Below are positions 48,801 through 58,966 of a stretch of DNA of 64,000 bases, one piece after another; positions within the stretch are counted from its first letter, which is position 1; every line of letters starts with the position of its first letter. The DNA is taken from the NCBI GenBank assembly GCA_009761415.1, contig QUOL01000001.1, forward strand, positions 2,914,001-2,978,000, read 5' to 3'. The translations under genes were made by a program, and so were the position numbers. The notes under the pieces were generated by a model that did not search any database, was not told the origin of the DNA, and saw only the letters and a program-made list of their open reading frames with translations. This DNA comes from Sarcomyxa edulis. Taxonomy: Eukaryota > Basidiomycota > Agaricomycetes > Agaricales > Mycenaceae.

Positions 48801-49709
48801 AGATGCTGTTTGTTCCGGGCTCGATTCTCTAGGATTCTATATGAAAGATGAGTTCCAATTCGAAAGGGAGATAAACAACTCAACCTTGGGGTCAACAGGC
48901 ACATAGCGTCTGGGCATGACCATAGGAATGACAGAGCTCGTTATAGCGAGTAATGTGACTGTGGCCCAAAGTATCGAGTCTGGAGAGTCTTGTGGTCCTA
49001 CGGTATATGTCAAAAGTGGATACACGTCCCGATATGCATATACTCCAAAGGTGAAAAGCAGAAGCGTAGCGAGGTGCCGCGAGACAGTGACGCTCCATCG
49101 AGCGCTGGCGAACACTGAAAGCAACCCCAACACGGAATCATAGAGCTAGACATCAAAACGAACATGAGAGAATCAATACGCAGTCAGTATCAGTGGGAAT
49201 TCGTCGTACATAGCTGACAGTCAAGGCTAATTGCAGCCAGTCATTCTGCGAAGGCTGGGCACTCTGATTCTTGCCTCCCAGGATTAAAGACGCCGAGGAT
49301 ATGCCTAACAGAGCCAGGCATCCGACCATTCGAGCGACCTTATAGGCAAATATGACAACACCTCCCTGGGCAGTTACATGCGCTTCGAGTTTAGAGTTCG
49401 TGGAGGGGTTAAGAGGTACTTCTGAGAGATCTTCCTTCAACGGAATAGAACCAGAGTACAATTTCCGAACAGGCCCCCAAACCAGGACAACGTGCAGCAA
49501 AAGGAGTAACGCAGATGCAGCAGCGAGATAGGCTGGAAACAAGAGCGTGTTGTACCATAATCTAGCGATCGAAGGTCAAGGAGACATGGATGCAGGATAA
49601 CTGGCGAGACGTACATGTCATTCGAATCCTTGAACCCACTTTCGCTGCTAGAATCAGACATCACGATCGGCCCCGGATCCAAGAAGATCTCGAACGGTTT
49701 TTGGCGCAT
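42843..49709 (-). CDS. ABC transporter, ABCC/MRP type (full length)
   Basis: Large multidrug-resistance-associated-type exporter. ATG 49709 starts a short luminal part, then hydrophobic TMD0 segments ([22 protein letters not shown] and others, about 49600-48240). TMD1 contains [23 protein letters not shown]1: Walker [12 protein letters not shown] (about 46730), Q-loop [14 protein letters not shown], signature [18 protein letters not shown] and Walker [17 protein letters not shown] (about 46230). TMD2 follows. NBD2: Walker A VGRTGSGK (about 43910), signature [17 protein letters not shown] and Walker B LLILDE near 43370. The end is TVVQVAK and TAG at 42843. An unusual 80-residue Ser/Thr/Pro/Asp-rich insertion (about 47920-48140) lies in TMD1. 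More than 20 introns. Substrate unknown; vacuolar conjugate pumps and plasma-membrane exporters share this plan. Confidence 0.9.
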
Positions 49710-51984
49710 ATTGTAGGTCAAGGATGGTGGTTATAGAGGCTATGAAGTCGTGAGTCGCGTTGGGTATAGGGCCAATTTGGTTTTATACCCTATACCAACC
49801 CTATACCTCGGAATGAGTAATCGCGCGAGCCATAAGCTCATCTTTGAATAGAATGATGATAACACGGCCAGGAATAGGATTGATTTGATAGCCCTGAATC
49901 TCTTGATAAGACTAGAAACGGGTCAACAACGCCGCCCTGATCAACGCGATTCATGTTCTTTCATGCTTTGGCAGTGAGCATCGCCGGGATCGAGAAGACT
50001 GAGGAGACAAGTAGTGACTAGAGGTTGCGGCCAGGGTGAGCGCATGGTGACAATGACATGAATCCAATATACTTGTCGTTCAAATTTGTAAATCCTCAGA
50101 AGATACATTTGGACTCTGAACTATAGCCCAACACTAAAGATTCGGGTGCGGGTGCAGTTTTAACAACTTAATCATCAAGATATGGGAACCCACATGTACA
50201 TCCCAGGCAACCGCATCCGTGTGCGACTACGCGGATCCAGGCCATCTACATCCCCTGACGAAACTGTTAACAAGTCGACACCCTCCCCGTCCAGCAACTC
50301 TTGCATGGCTTAGTCGGTCTCCGCTGTCTAGCGGCGTGGAGAAGGATCTCACGGCAAAATATCGAGAGGGCGATGTTGCCCTTCCTCCGATACATGAAGA
50401 AACGACATCCGACATCTTCACTGGAGTGAAAGTGCGAGGGACCAAGAAATCACAACCCATGATCTGTTTGTTTCTACACTCCTATGCAGAACGTGTCCTA
50501 TTCGATTGATGGACTATACGGGATCTCTGTCATGAAGCCATGCCTCAAGTTACTAAGCATGCCTGTGATTGTATCGCGGGTCTACGCCGCCATCGGGGGC
50601 AGAAAGGCGATTAGGCTGCCGACCAGACTGAGACCCTCAAGCTCCACGGATCCTTCCCATGTTGTGAGTGGATAGAAGTAGCTGCTCTTCAGCTAATTCC
50701 CTCGATATGAGAGCGGCCAGTCACGATTCGAGTATAGCATGCTGTTCCTATATGCGCAGTAAGTGCTAACAATCGAAGTCAGAGTTGCGAACCTTGGCTG
50801 TGAAGAGACACTTAGACTGCGCGTCGGAAATATGACCACGCCGAAGGGAAGTGATAGGAACCTTGGAAATATCGTGACAGAGACGAACTTTTCCATGTTG
50901 AACCTCTAAGCCTCCTTCAATTCTCGAAAGGATTGTTTCCGAAGGCGTTCGCATTGTCTTCAAGTGGCACGAGACACCGTTGTAAATTGTCCCTACCACA
51001 ACCCCTTCTCGCAGAAGAGCACTGTATGTCTGCAATCCGTTGGCCAAAGACGAGCATAAGTTTCAAAGCCTACGATATTGAGTGGTTCAGTCGTCGTGAA
51101 TTAGATGAAAAGACAGGGAGTTGAGGGACATCGAACTCGGAGTTGGTCGGAATCAAGGGTGTGACACGCCAACTTCCATGGAGTCACAAAGTGGCGCGTT
51201 GTGGAGTGTTTACGCGTTCTTCGCATGCACGTGGCATGGTTTTCAGTTTTACCCAACTGTCTCTGATCAACGTCGACGTTCATCTTGCGTCCCAGTTCTT
51301 TAGCTCGACAAGATCTGCGCATACCGTACATATGACTGTCGCTCCTCCTACAACATGAAACTACCCTCCTCGCTGGCAACCTTTCGCCTCTCGGAACACA
51401 GCACTCATGCATTCCTCGAGGTGATCTGAATCAAGCACTTGAATTGTCCTTTTCATTTCCGGGCCAAAGTCCTGTATGTATCCAGCACTTACAATGCATC
51501 ACTAAGAGAGGGATTAAGACCGCATTATCCCTCCCGTTCGCCCAGATCAGGATATTCAACTTCTGCGCGTCCAGGATCCCGTTCTTCTCTTCCTTGGGAC
51601 TATTCACAAGCCCTCGTGGAAACTGAGTGTGGATACTGAGACTATGCCACTACTATGGGCGGGTTGAACGGGCTACTGAGCGAAAGAAAACCCCTATTCA
51701 TCGCTCTCTACTGCCGTAAGTACTTGCTTTATACCCAACCTCCTAAAACTACCGTAGGAACAATGATCGCTTTTGTCCTCGACGTGTCCTCGAGGACAAT
51801 CGTGTGGAGGGATACACAAGTGCACACAACCCTCGTCGTAAAGCCACTAATAACCGGCTTGTGTATAAAAGGCGACGCGTGTCAGAAATTTCTATTTACC
51901 TCGACATTTGTTCAATCTGCCACTGGATTCTGATACTTCCTCTATAGCTTTCAACTACCTAGCACTGGCGGTTTCGAAATAACA
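49710..51984. other. Orphan stretch with short coding-like fragments
   Basis: No gene can be modelled with confidence. Several segments look coding-like but do not connect: plus strand 50340-50500 (ETTSDIFTGVKVRGTKKSQP), plus 51240-51358 (SFTQLSLINVDVHLASQFF), plus about 51330-51470 (LSLLLQHETTLLAGNLSPL, PRGDLNQALELSFSFPGQSP), and minus 50766-51047 (GTIYNGVSCHLKTMRTPSE). Changing frames and stops suggest a decayed gene or a many-intron orphan. No domain recognised. The last part holds the TATA box of the next gene. Confidence 0.3.
51864..51870 (+). promoter_or_regulatory. TATA box of the gene starting at 51985
   Basis: TATAAAA, 115 bases upstream of ATG 51985, close to consensus and followed by GGCG. 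Confidence 0.55.
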
Positions 51985-52993
51985 ATGGCTTACCCCGCCT
52001 ATGATGGATATAGCCGGTCTCTTTCTCGTCGTCCATCCCTTGGATACGGCACCCCAGGATATCAGTATGGTGACCCGTACGTCGAACCAATGATGCCTGG
52101 TTATGGTGTTGGAGAGGTTGGTGGCATATCCCATATATCATTCGATCTCATAAACTAATGTCACTTCAGTATCCTCAACCATCTTATCAAATCTATGGCC
52201 CTCCAAGTGGTGGCATTCCCATGAATCGGTTGACTAGTCCCTGTATGTATGCAAAATTTGATTTCCTTCAAACCGAGTTCAAACTTTGCCTCATTTGTAG
52301 CTTATGAGGACCTCGCAATACAAGACCCTTACTACCTCGACGAGCGCGATCGCGCCATGTCAGTAGGAGGTCCTCTTACCCCCGCAATGTCCCACCGAAG
52401 TTACAGTGGCATGGGCATGCCACGCGTTCGTCGTCATTCTGCCGTCTCCTTTGCCTCCCGTCCTCAAATGATGGATACGTTCCGTCATGGAATTGGCTCC
52501 ATCCGTATCAATTTCAAACGAAAGGGCTCTTTCACCGCTGGTATTACTCTTGGAGAGGCACAGGCTAGTGTCAGGTTATCTGGCAATCACTCGTACACCA
52601 AGTATGATTTGCATTGTGATTATGGAGGACGGATCTTTCTGAGAGTCCAGGTTAGTACGTTGTTCGTGCTCTTATCTTCCCAGTGGCTCACATCTCAACT
52701 GCGAATGTGGTCGTTCTCGGTCAACAGTGGGCTGGATATTCCTCCTTGACTTATGAAATTCCTATCGAGAGTTACGACGGACGCATCAATCTGCAGACCC
52801 TTGCTCGTCGCGTGAGCAGAGCCACCGTTCATTATTTCCAGGTTGGTCTCTTTCGCTGTTCTACTCTATCCTCCTTTAGCTTACCCATTTTTTCCAGGCA
52901 AAGGGAATCCCTATACCCTGGGACCGAATCGAGCTACATCATCTCGAGGAAATTACTTATGGGACATGGCAACCTATGCTTGCCGCTCGTTGA
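51985..52993 (+). CDS. Uncharacterised basidiomycete-type conserved protein
   Basis: I recognise this as a protein type common in basidiomycetes without assigned function (possibly the DUF6741 family; the name is from memory). The N-terminal half is Tyr/Pro/Gly/Ser-rich and disordered (MAYPAYDGYSRSLSRRPSLG). The C-terminal half is a compact domain: HGIGSIRINFKRKGSFTAGI, LGEAQASVRLSG, YTKYDLHCDYGGRIFLRVQ, WAGYSSLTYEIPIESYDGR, INLQTLARRVSRATVHYFQ, IPIPWDRIELHHLEE, ITYGTWQPMLAAR and TGA 52991-52993. Introns fall near 52119-52170, 52243-52300, 52651-52729 and 52841-52898, all GT-AG. No signal peptide or membrane segment. A good TATA box lies upstream. Confidence 0.82.
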
Positions 52994-53933
52994 TTGACCC
53001 TCACACGACGACGACTGTATATGAAAAATCTACGTCTATCTCAAGCGAAGGAAGGACCTTGGTCTCTTTGTACAAAAAAGATAATCATCTACGTACTTTC
53101 CGGATCTGTATGTTTTATGTGGTGTAATTTTGTTGTAATGAAGTCAGATTATTACTGAACCAGATCGAGTAGGAACTCCATGGATTCAAGGAAACTATCA
53201 AGCCTCGAGTGTGCACTGTCAATGTTCGCCTTCAAGCATGACAAGTGATCGCTAGTGCTATTGAATCCATGTTCGTCGTTCTTTCTCCCAAGACTGTAGG
53301 ATTATCGATCGACGATTGCTCTTTCTGATATTCCGGTGGCTAAAACCCAGAGGTTTCCCCTATTGCGGTAACTTCGAATGACAAACCTCATCGCAGATAT
53401 GAAGGACACTGACAGCGCGCGGGGGCCGGTGTTAGACACGATGTTGAGGTAAGTACCTATTTGTAGATTCAAATACTGTACTAAAGACTCAGACAGTGGT
53501 CCAAGAAGTTCAGACCCTCGTTCTTGTTACTGTCGTTCCCTCGAGTGACGAGACTCTTACCGAGGCGTTGATGACTATCAATGAAACGGTTGGTGTTGAG
53601 AGTGAGGACTTCATTAACTGAGTCCTGGCTCGCCCACCTCTCTGAGTAGTATAAATTCACAGAACCTGCGCAAAGTATAAGTATAGGCGTCGGTTGTATG
53701 TCGGGGTACCTTCACTGACTGCGATCACCTCGCTATCCGTGCTGTGTGCCGCGTGTCGGGACGAAATGGAAGAAGAATGCGTATGTCCGAGTCCTCGCTA
53801 CGTTGAATAACCAAGAGAACTGATTTGGATTACGGCCGGGAACGTGATACAGATTAAGGATAATGGACCAATACAACTAATAGGACTAGCGATACAGCGA
53901 TGATGGGAATGGATGGGAGGTATATTCGGTCGT
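52994..53933. other. Intergenic stretch between convergent genes
   Basis: 3' ends of the flanking genes meet here. I see no supportable gene in these 940 bases; the reading frame to 53127 is a shadow of the preceding gene's last exon. Confidence 0.45.
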
Positions 53934-54347
53934 CTACCATCTGTGCGCCCTAGCGGCGGTAGCAGTGGTGGCATTTCGAGTGCGACGAGGGGTGCTGCGC
54001 ATGCCTAACGTGCGCCTGATTTTGGTCATGAATGATACGTGAGCTTCACTTCCACGGCCCTACATAACAAACGTTATAGATGAGTCGCGAAGTATTAACG
54101 ATCAAGGTGTGTAGCCCACCATATGTTTGAGCTCGCGTTTGGCATGTTTACGACCCTCTCTGGTGGTGTTTGGATTAGATAAAGCAGCCTCTGTAGATAC
54201 AGTGAAGATCAGCGCTCCGTTCAGAAGATTAGGGTGGCGGTACGTACTGTATCCTCCTGCGACACGATCCTTGTCTTTTCGGAACAAATGGTGGCGTGTA
54301 TGACGCGTACCGGTGTGGTCTGCAGTGTGACGACCGAAGAAATGCAT
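53934..54347 (-). CDS. Conserved small basic protein of unknown function (98 aa)
   Basis: Three exons, 54248-54347, 54120-54190 and 53934-54059, close in phase to 98 residues. Introns are 57 and 60 nt (gtacgt...acag, gtgggc...gtag). The protein reads MHFFGRHTADHTGTRHTRHH, then RKDKDRVAGGYKAALSNPN, TTREGRKHAKRELKHMGRG, EAHVSFMTKIRRTLGM and a basic Ser/Thr/Arg tail. I recognise this pattern (GGYKAALSNPNTT, KHAKxEL, GRGxEAHV, TKIRRTLG) from small basidiomycete proteins of unknown function. Without the second splice the frame would stop seven codons later at VGYTP, so the conserved C-terminal exon is easily missed. It is highly basic with many His, no membrane segment, and may bind nucleic acid (inference). 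Confidence 0.8.
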
Positions 54348-54722
54348 GATAGTAAGTATTGGATGTTTATGTAGCTGCTGGGTGGGGTTCTAGTTGGCTT
54401 CGTGAGGATACCTGCCTGTTCTTTTATATGTTCTTTTCGGGTACTCCGCATGACATCTGCTGGGGGTCATCGCTGTGGAATACTGCTCATCGTGGGGTCA
54501 ACGTGGGGTGGCTCACGCGGCGTGGAGTAAAAGCAGTGCTGGTGGTTGTGCTCTGCTTGCATTCAAGCCTCCAGGCACTACTCCGTGACTGTCGTGTGAC
54601 CGTGATCAGGCCGGCGCTTCCTCCGAGTCGTATATCTGACTCGTGAATTCGTCGTAAACGCTGTCAAAACGCCACAGGAATGTCATTTCATCGATTCTAG
54701 GGCTGTGAATGTCAGCCTAGTG

Positions 54723-54729
54723 TATATAA
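54723..54729 (+). promoter_or_regulatory. TATA box of the gene starting at 54766
   Basis: TATATAA only 37 bases upstream of ATG 54766, implying a very short leader. Confidence 0.5.
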
Positions 54730-54765
54730 GCAAGACACCTGGTATCTAGGCTTCCTCTTACCCAA

Positions 54766-55931
54766 ATGTCGACCAGCACCTTTCAGCCAATCCCGAACAC
54801 AACGCGTGTCGCTCGTCTCCTCTCGAAACACGCGCCGAAAGACAACAACAATGCCTTCATAACACACCTTGATCGTTCCCCGATCTCCACAAAGATGTAA
54901 GCTATCGATTTCGCGTGTTTATCGAATCCGTATTATCTACGGTGACTTACCACCAAATGACAGGGCCGCGTTTGCGCCCACATTCGTGCTGAACGGCATT
55001 TTCACCGCCATAATTATCTGGCGCGTACTATCTGGATCATATCGATACCTCCCCATCCTAGGTGAGATGTCTCCAATACCCATATTCCGTCCCAGACCTC
55101 AAGAAACCAGCTATATCTGGGCCACTGTCAATTTTACCATCGACTACTTCCTGTTCAAAAAACTATGTCCGATCGTCTATAAATACATCACAGGGCATCT
55201 CTGGCTACGTCTACGGTGGGGCTTTCGCCCGACAGAAATCGTCTTCCGCAAACCTACCGGCTGGCGGAGGTTGTTACACAATAATATACAGTCTGCGGAA
55301 CAGAGGTCCTTGGACTGGACGAACACTCTATATCGCGCTATCGATCCGAACTTGATCAATAATAACCCAGGGTATAACACTAGAAGCGACTTTTGGGTAT
55401 TGGAATATGAGGCGACATGCGATGCATATGGCTTGTTGAAGAGTGGAGAAGTGGACGAGAAAATTTGGGAGCTCAGTGTATGGCAGTTGGAGGCAGGGCA
55501 ATGGCATGTATGGGAAGTCTGGAGGGTCCACGATAACAGCCAGTTCACAAAGGGGCTTGATTTGTTCAAGGTGTGTTGTGCTTTCCTCTTTCCAGACGAA
55601 AGGTCATATACGACTACCCATTATTCTTTGTGTAGGCGAAATTGGAAGCCCTTGGGAAGGCGGATTTATTTGGTAGATGGCAAGAACTTATCTTCAAGGC
55701 TACGGCACCGCTAGCTGGCAGCACGACGCCGCGATCATTGACAGCAGAAACCAATCAAGCAGTGCAAGTTTTTTTTGCGGAGGAAGGTGTCGATTTTGCT
55801 GGGATATGGCAGGAAATCTCTCAGGAAATGGGCCAAGGTGGAGAGCCGCTGTAAGTGACCAAGCAATCAGCTTTCAATGCGCGCATAGCACTGATTGTAT
55901 TATAGCGCGGCGGCTACGTGATTCTTCGGTT
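54766..55931 (+). CDS. Putative membrane protein of unknown function
   Basis: Exon 1 starts at 54766 (MSTSTFQPIPNTTRVARLLS, basic) and joins at AT|gtaagc...acag|GGCC to AAFAPTFVLNGIFTAIIIW, a likely first membrane segment. A second candidate segment is WATVNFTIDYFLFKKLCPIV. A long soluble part follows: LRWGFRPTEIVFRKPTGW, FWVLEYEATCDAYGLLKSG, ELSVWQLEAGQWHVWEVW, then over an intron AKLEALGKADLFGRWQELIF and VFFAEEGVDFAGIWQEIS. The last donor is CT|gtaagt; splicing it adds AAAT and TGA at 55929-55931, while reading through stops at 55854. I recognise no family. Confidence 0.65.
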
Positions 55932-56526
55932 GCAGGAATCGCTCGTGTTGTACTGTGTATGTCACTATACTATGGGACGCAAATGTGGATGGTCCTGGAA
56001 CCTACATCGTACAAGAGCGGGATAAGTATACCGACAACTTGAAGGTCCTCAATCGGAATGCCACTCGCTAACATACAGACTTCTACGGCTACTGTGAACC
56101 ACACAAGATCCTGGCGTATCAGCAGAACGAGTAAGTGCAGCATTGGCAGTTCGAGACTGCACGGTTGGTTGAGATCACATGAACGGATGGAGAATTGGAG
56201 GTGACGCTGTGCGGTGGACTGTCCATAAACCTATGGTCACGTCGCTCAGCGTTCATCCAGTCTGACGAGCTTCCATGCAAAAGCATCTTGGAGCGGCGTC
56301 AATGCATGCTACTCATGAGTCAGACATGGCAGATGCCGTTATAGTGATTAGAGCCGATTGATGGACAGCACTCATCCCGACAAGATCACGGTAGATTCTT
56401 TTCGGGTTCAAGTGTTCGATAAAATGGAGAAGGAAATGCGGGGTGATAATTGCAGAGGTGAAATCACTATCGAGGGATACTGGGGAGTATAAAATTACAT
56501 ATAGCAATCGAAAGCAAGTGTCAAAC
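55932..56526. other. Intergenic stretch between convergent genes
   Basis: A short open segment near 55963-56042 (ILWDANVDGPGTYIVQERD) looks coding-like but has no start or continuation that I can connect. Otherwise nothing; the end serves as the 3' region of eIF4A. Confidence 0.35.
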
Positions 56527-58133
56527 CTAGATAAGATCACTGCAAGCAAAGTCAATACCGCGAAGACGACTCGCAAGGAGGACTTGGATACGCACGCGAC
56601 GTTAAGAGGCATCTCATCGATCTGGGTGTTGTAGAACTCTGCAATACGAATGGAAAGATCAGCAAACAGTATCTGAAAATCAATAGCCAATGAAAACTAA
56701 CGCTCGATGTCCCTGAGCATGGCAACATCACTGGTTGTGACGAAGTTGATGGCAACACCCTTACGTCCGAATCGTCCACCACGACCGATACGATGGATGT
56801 AGTTCTCTCTGTTGGTGGGGAGATCGTAGTTGATAACGAGCGAGACCTGCTGGACGTCGATACCACGGGCAAGTAGATCGGTCGTGATAAGGACACGACT
56901 GGTTCCTGTACGGAATTCCTTCATCAGGACTTCACGCTGCTTTTGTTCCATGTCTCCGTGCTGTTGAGAACAAGTTAGGAATGATGAGGGGTGGGGTATA
57001 TAAGGCTGATAAGCTTACCATGGCAGAGACGGTGAACTCCCGAGCGTGCATCTGCTCAGTCAAGAGATCGACCTTTCTCCTAGTGTTACAGAAGATGACG
57101 GCCTGCGTGATCGTGATTGTCTCGTAAAGATCGCACAGCGTGTCGAGTTTCCAGTCTTCCTTCTCGACGGCAATGTAGAATTGCTTGATACCCTCAAGAG
57201 TCAACTCGTCTCTCTTGACGAGGATTCTGACGGGGTCACCTAGATAGATAGATCAATTTGATGTCTCCGGAACGGAAGTAACTTGATTGGGACTTACGCA
57301 TGAATCGCTTGGAAACCTCCAAAACCTCAGCGGGCATGGTGGCAGAGAAGAGAGTAACCTGGGTGTCGGGAGGCAGCTTCTGGAAGATTTCGTAGATCTG
57401 GTCCTTGAAACCTTGGGAAAGCATCTCATCGGCTTCGTCGAGACAAAGGATCTTGATCCCGTCGGCCCTGATGACATTGCGGTTGATCAAATCGAAAGCA
57501 CGACCGGGCGTACCGACAACGACTTGAACACCGTTCTGGAGTTTGGTGGTGTCATCGCGGACGCTGGTACCTCCAACACAAGCCATGCTCTGGATGTTCA
57601 TGTAATCGCCGAGAGCGACAACTACTTTGTGAATCTGGAGAGCAAGTTCACGGGTGGGGGCGAGAATGAGGGCTTGGGTAGCCTTGATCTCGGGATCGAT
57701 CCTTTGAAGAATGGAGACGGAGAAAGTGGCCGTTTTACCAGTACCAGACTGGGCTTGGGCGATAACATCGTGGCCTTTTACAACGGGCATAATCGCGCGT
57801 TGCTGGATGGTCGAAGGACGTTCGAAACTTGGGGTGCAAGGTCAGACGAGGTGGCTACAAGAGCCAAGAGAAGAAACTGCATACCCATAGGCGTAGATAC
57901 CACGGAGAAGCTCAGGCTTGAGATCCATGCCATCGAAGCTGAAAATCGGAATATCAGGGCCAATCCAAGACACAGACCTCTGTGGTTCACTGACCTGTCT
58001 ATGATCTGGTCCCAGTTGGACTCGATCTCATCTACGGGGGCATCTTGGAGGGTTCCTTCTCTATGAGCGCCCAAGATGACTTGAGCAATTGAGACAATTG
58101 ATGAGAAAAATCCGAAAAAACTGACGCTTGCAT
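56527..58133 (-). CDS. TIF1: Translation initiation factor eIF4A (DEAD-box RNA helicase)
   Basis: ATP-dependent RNA helicase that unwinds mRNA leaders as part of eIF4F. The first coding exon is only 8 nt (58126-58133, ATG CAA GC), joined to 57995-58060 to give [20 protein letters not shown]; exon 3 is 57885-57938 ([18 protein letters not shown]). All motifs are canonical: Q motif [42 protein letters not shown] in [43 protein letters not shown] and [14 protein letters not shown]. The C-terminus is built by two short exons: [16 protein letters not shown] and, after a last intron (donor gtgcgt, acceptor ttgcag), a few bases giving DLI and TAG at 56527-56529. The leader is C-rich. Confidence 0.96.
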
Positions 58134-58966
58134 ACAATAGTGATATTTTGAAGGGGAGATAGACTGCCTTCGGGTTGGTGTGGTGTTGGGTGGTTGGGGG
58201 GAAGATTGAAGATTGACCTGGAAGGACGAATCTAGGTTAAAAAAAACGAGAATTTTCGGGGCCGGACATCAGATCACGCACCGCTTTTTTTTCAGGCGGA
58301 GCTCTAATTAGCTCAACCTCCTACTAGTACGCCACATTCAAGCGCCACCGTCGTTGAACTTCATTCGAAACCACCTTACATCCACACCTAGAATTAAGCC
58401 CAGCTAGACCGAGTCGTAGCTCTGATCAGCACTGCGACTCAGTACCCGGCGCCTCAGTACTCATAAACATGTCCTCTACAGATGCATTCCGTCATCAATG
58501 AAAACCTTTCCCCGTATGCACATATACTCCACTATCAAACTACGTCCCATCTGCTCCCATCTGACGCCGAGGTACACGAGATCAAATCTTATCTCTCCAA
58601 CCCCGAATTCAAACTTCTGAGATTGCGTCCGCGTAACTAATCACTCACTTTCAGAGCGTTTCAGACTAGTTTCTAGACTGTGCATTTTCCAACTGAGCGC
58701 TCTCAAATTTCACGAAAAAAGCACTGCTGATGCGTGGCCAAATTGTTGCTAGCGTTTGTGATTAATGCGCTATAGCTACATTCGTGATTCAAGTGGTTAC
58801 GTATATACGATGGGATAGTAAAGTAAGCTGTATACAGTCCGAATTATAAGTATATGGATATGAGGACGAAAGAGAGTGTGGCGCGAAAATGAAACCGAGC
58901 GTCCAGAAATCGTGATAAAAACATCTATGTCCGTTATGAATCGTAAACATCAGTAATTGGGCAAGT
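58134..58966. promoter_or_regulatory. eIF4A promoter and 3' flank of the furin-like gene
   Basis: No gene seen. On the minus strand the ~70 bases before the eIF4A ATG are rich in C with CCAACAC/CCACC blocks, the leader style of highly expressed translation genes. No clear TATA box. Confidence 0.4.

Noticed and set aside
57287..58066. 259-codon plus-strand open frame
   Set aside because: Exact antisense of eIF4A exons; the opposite strand has all DEAD-box motifs.
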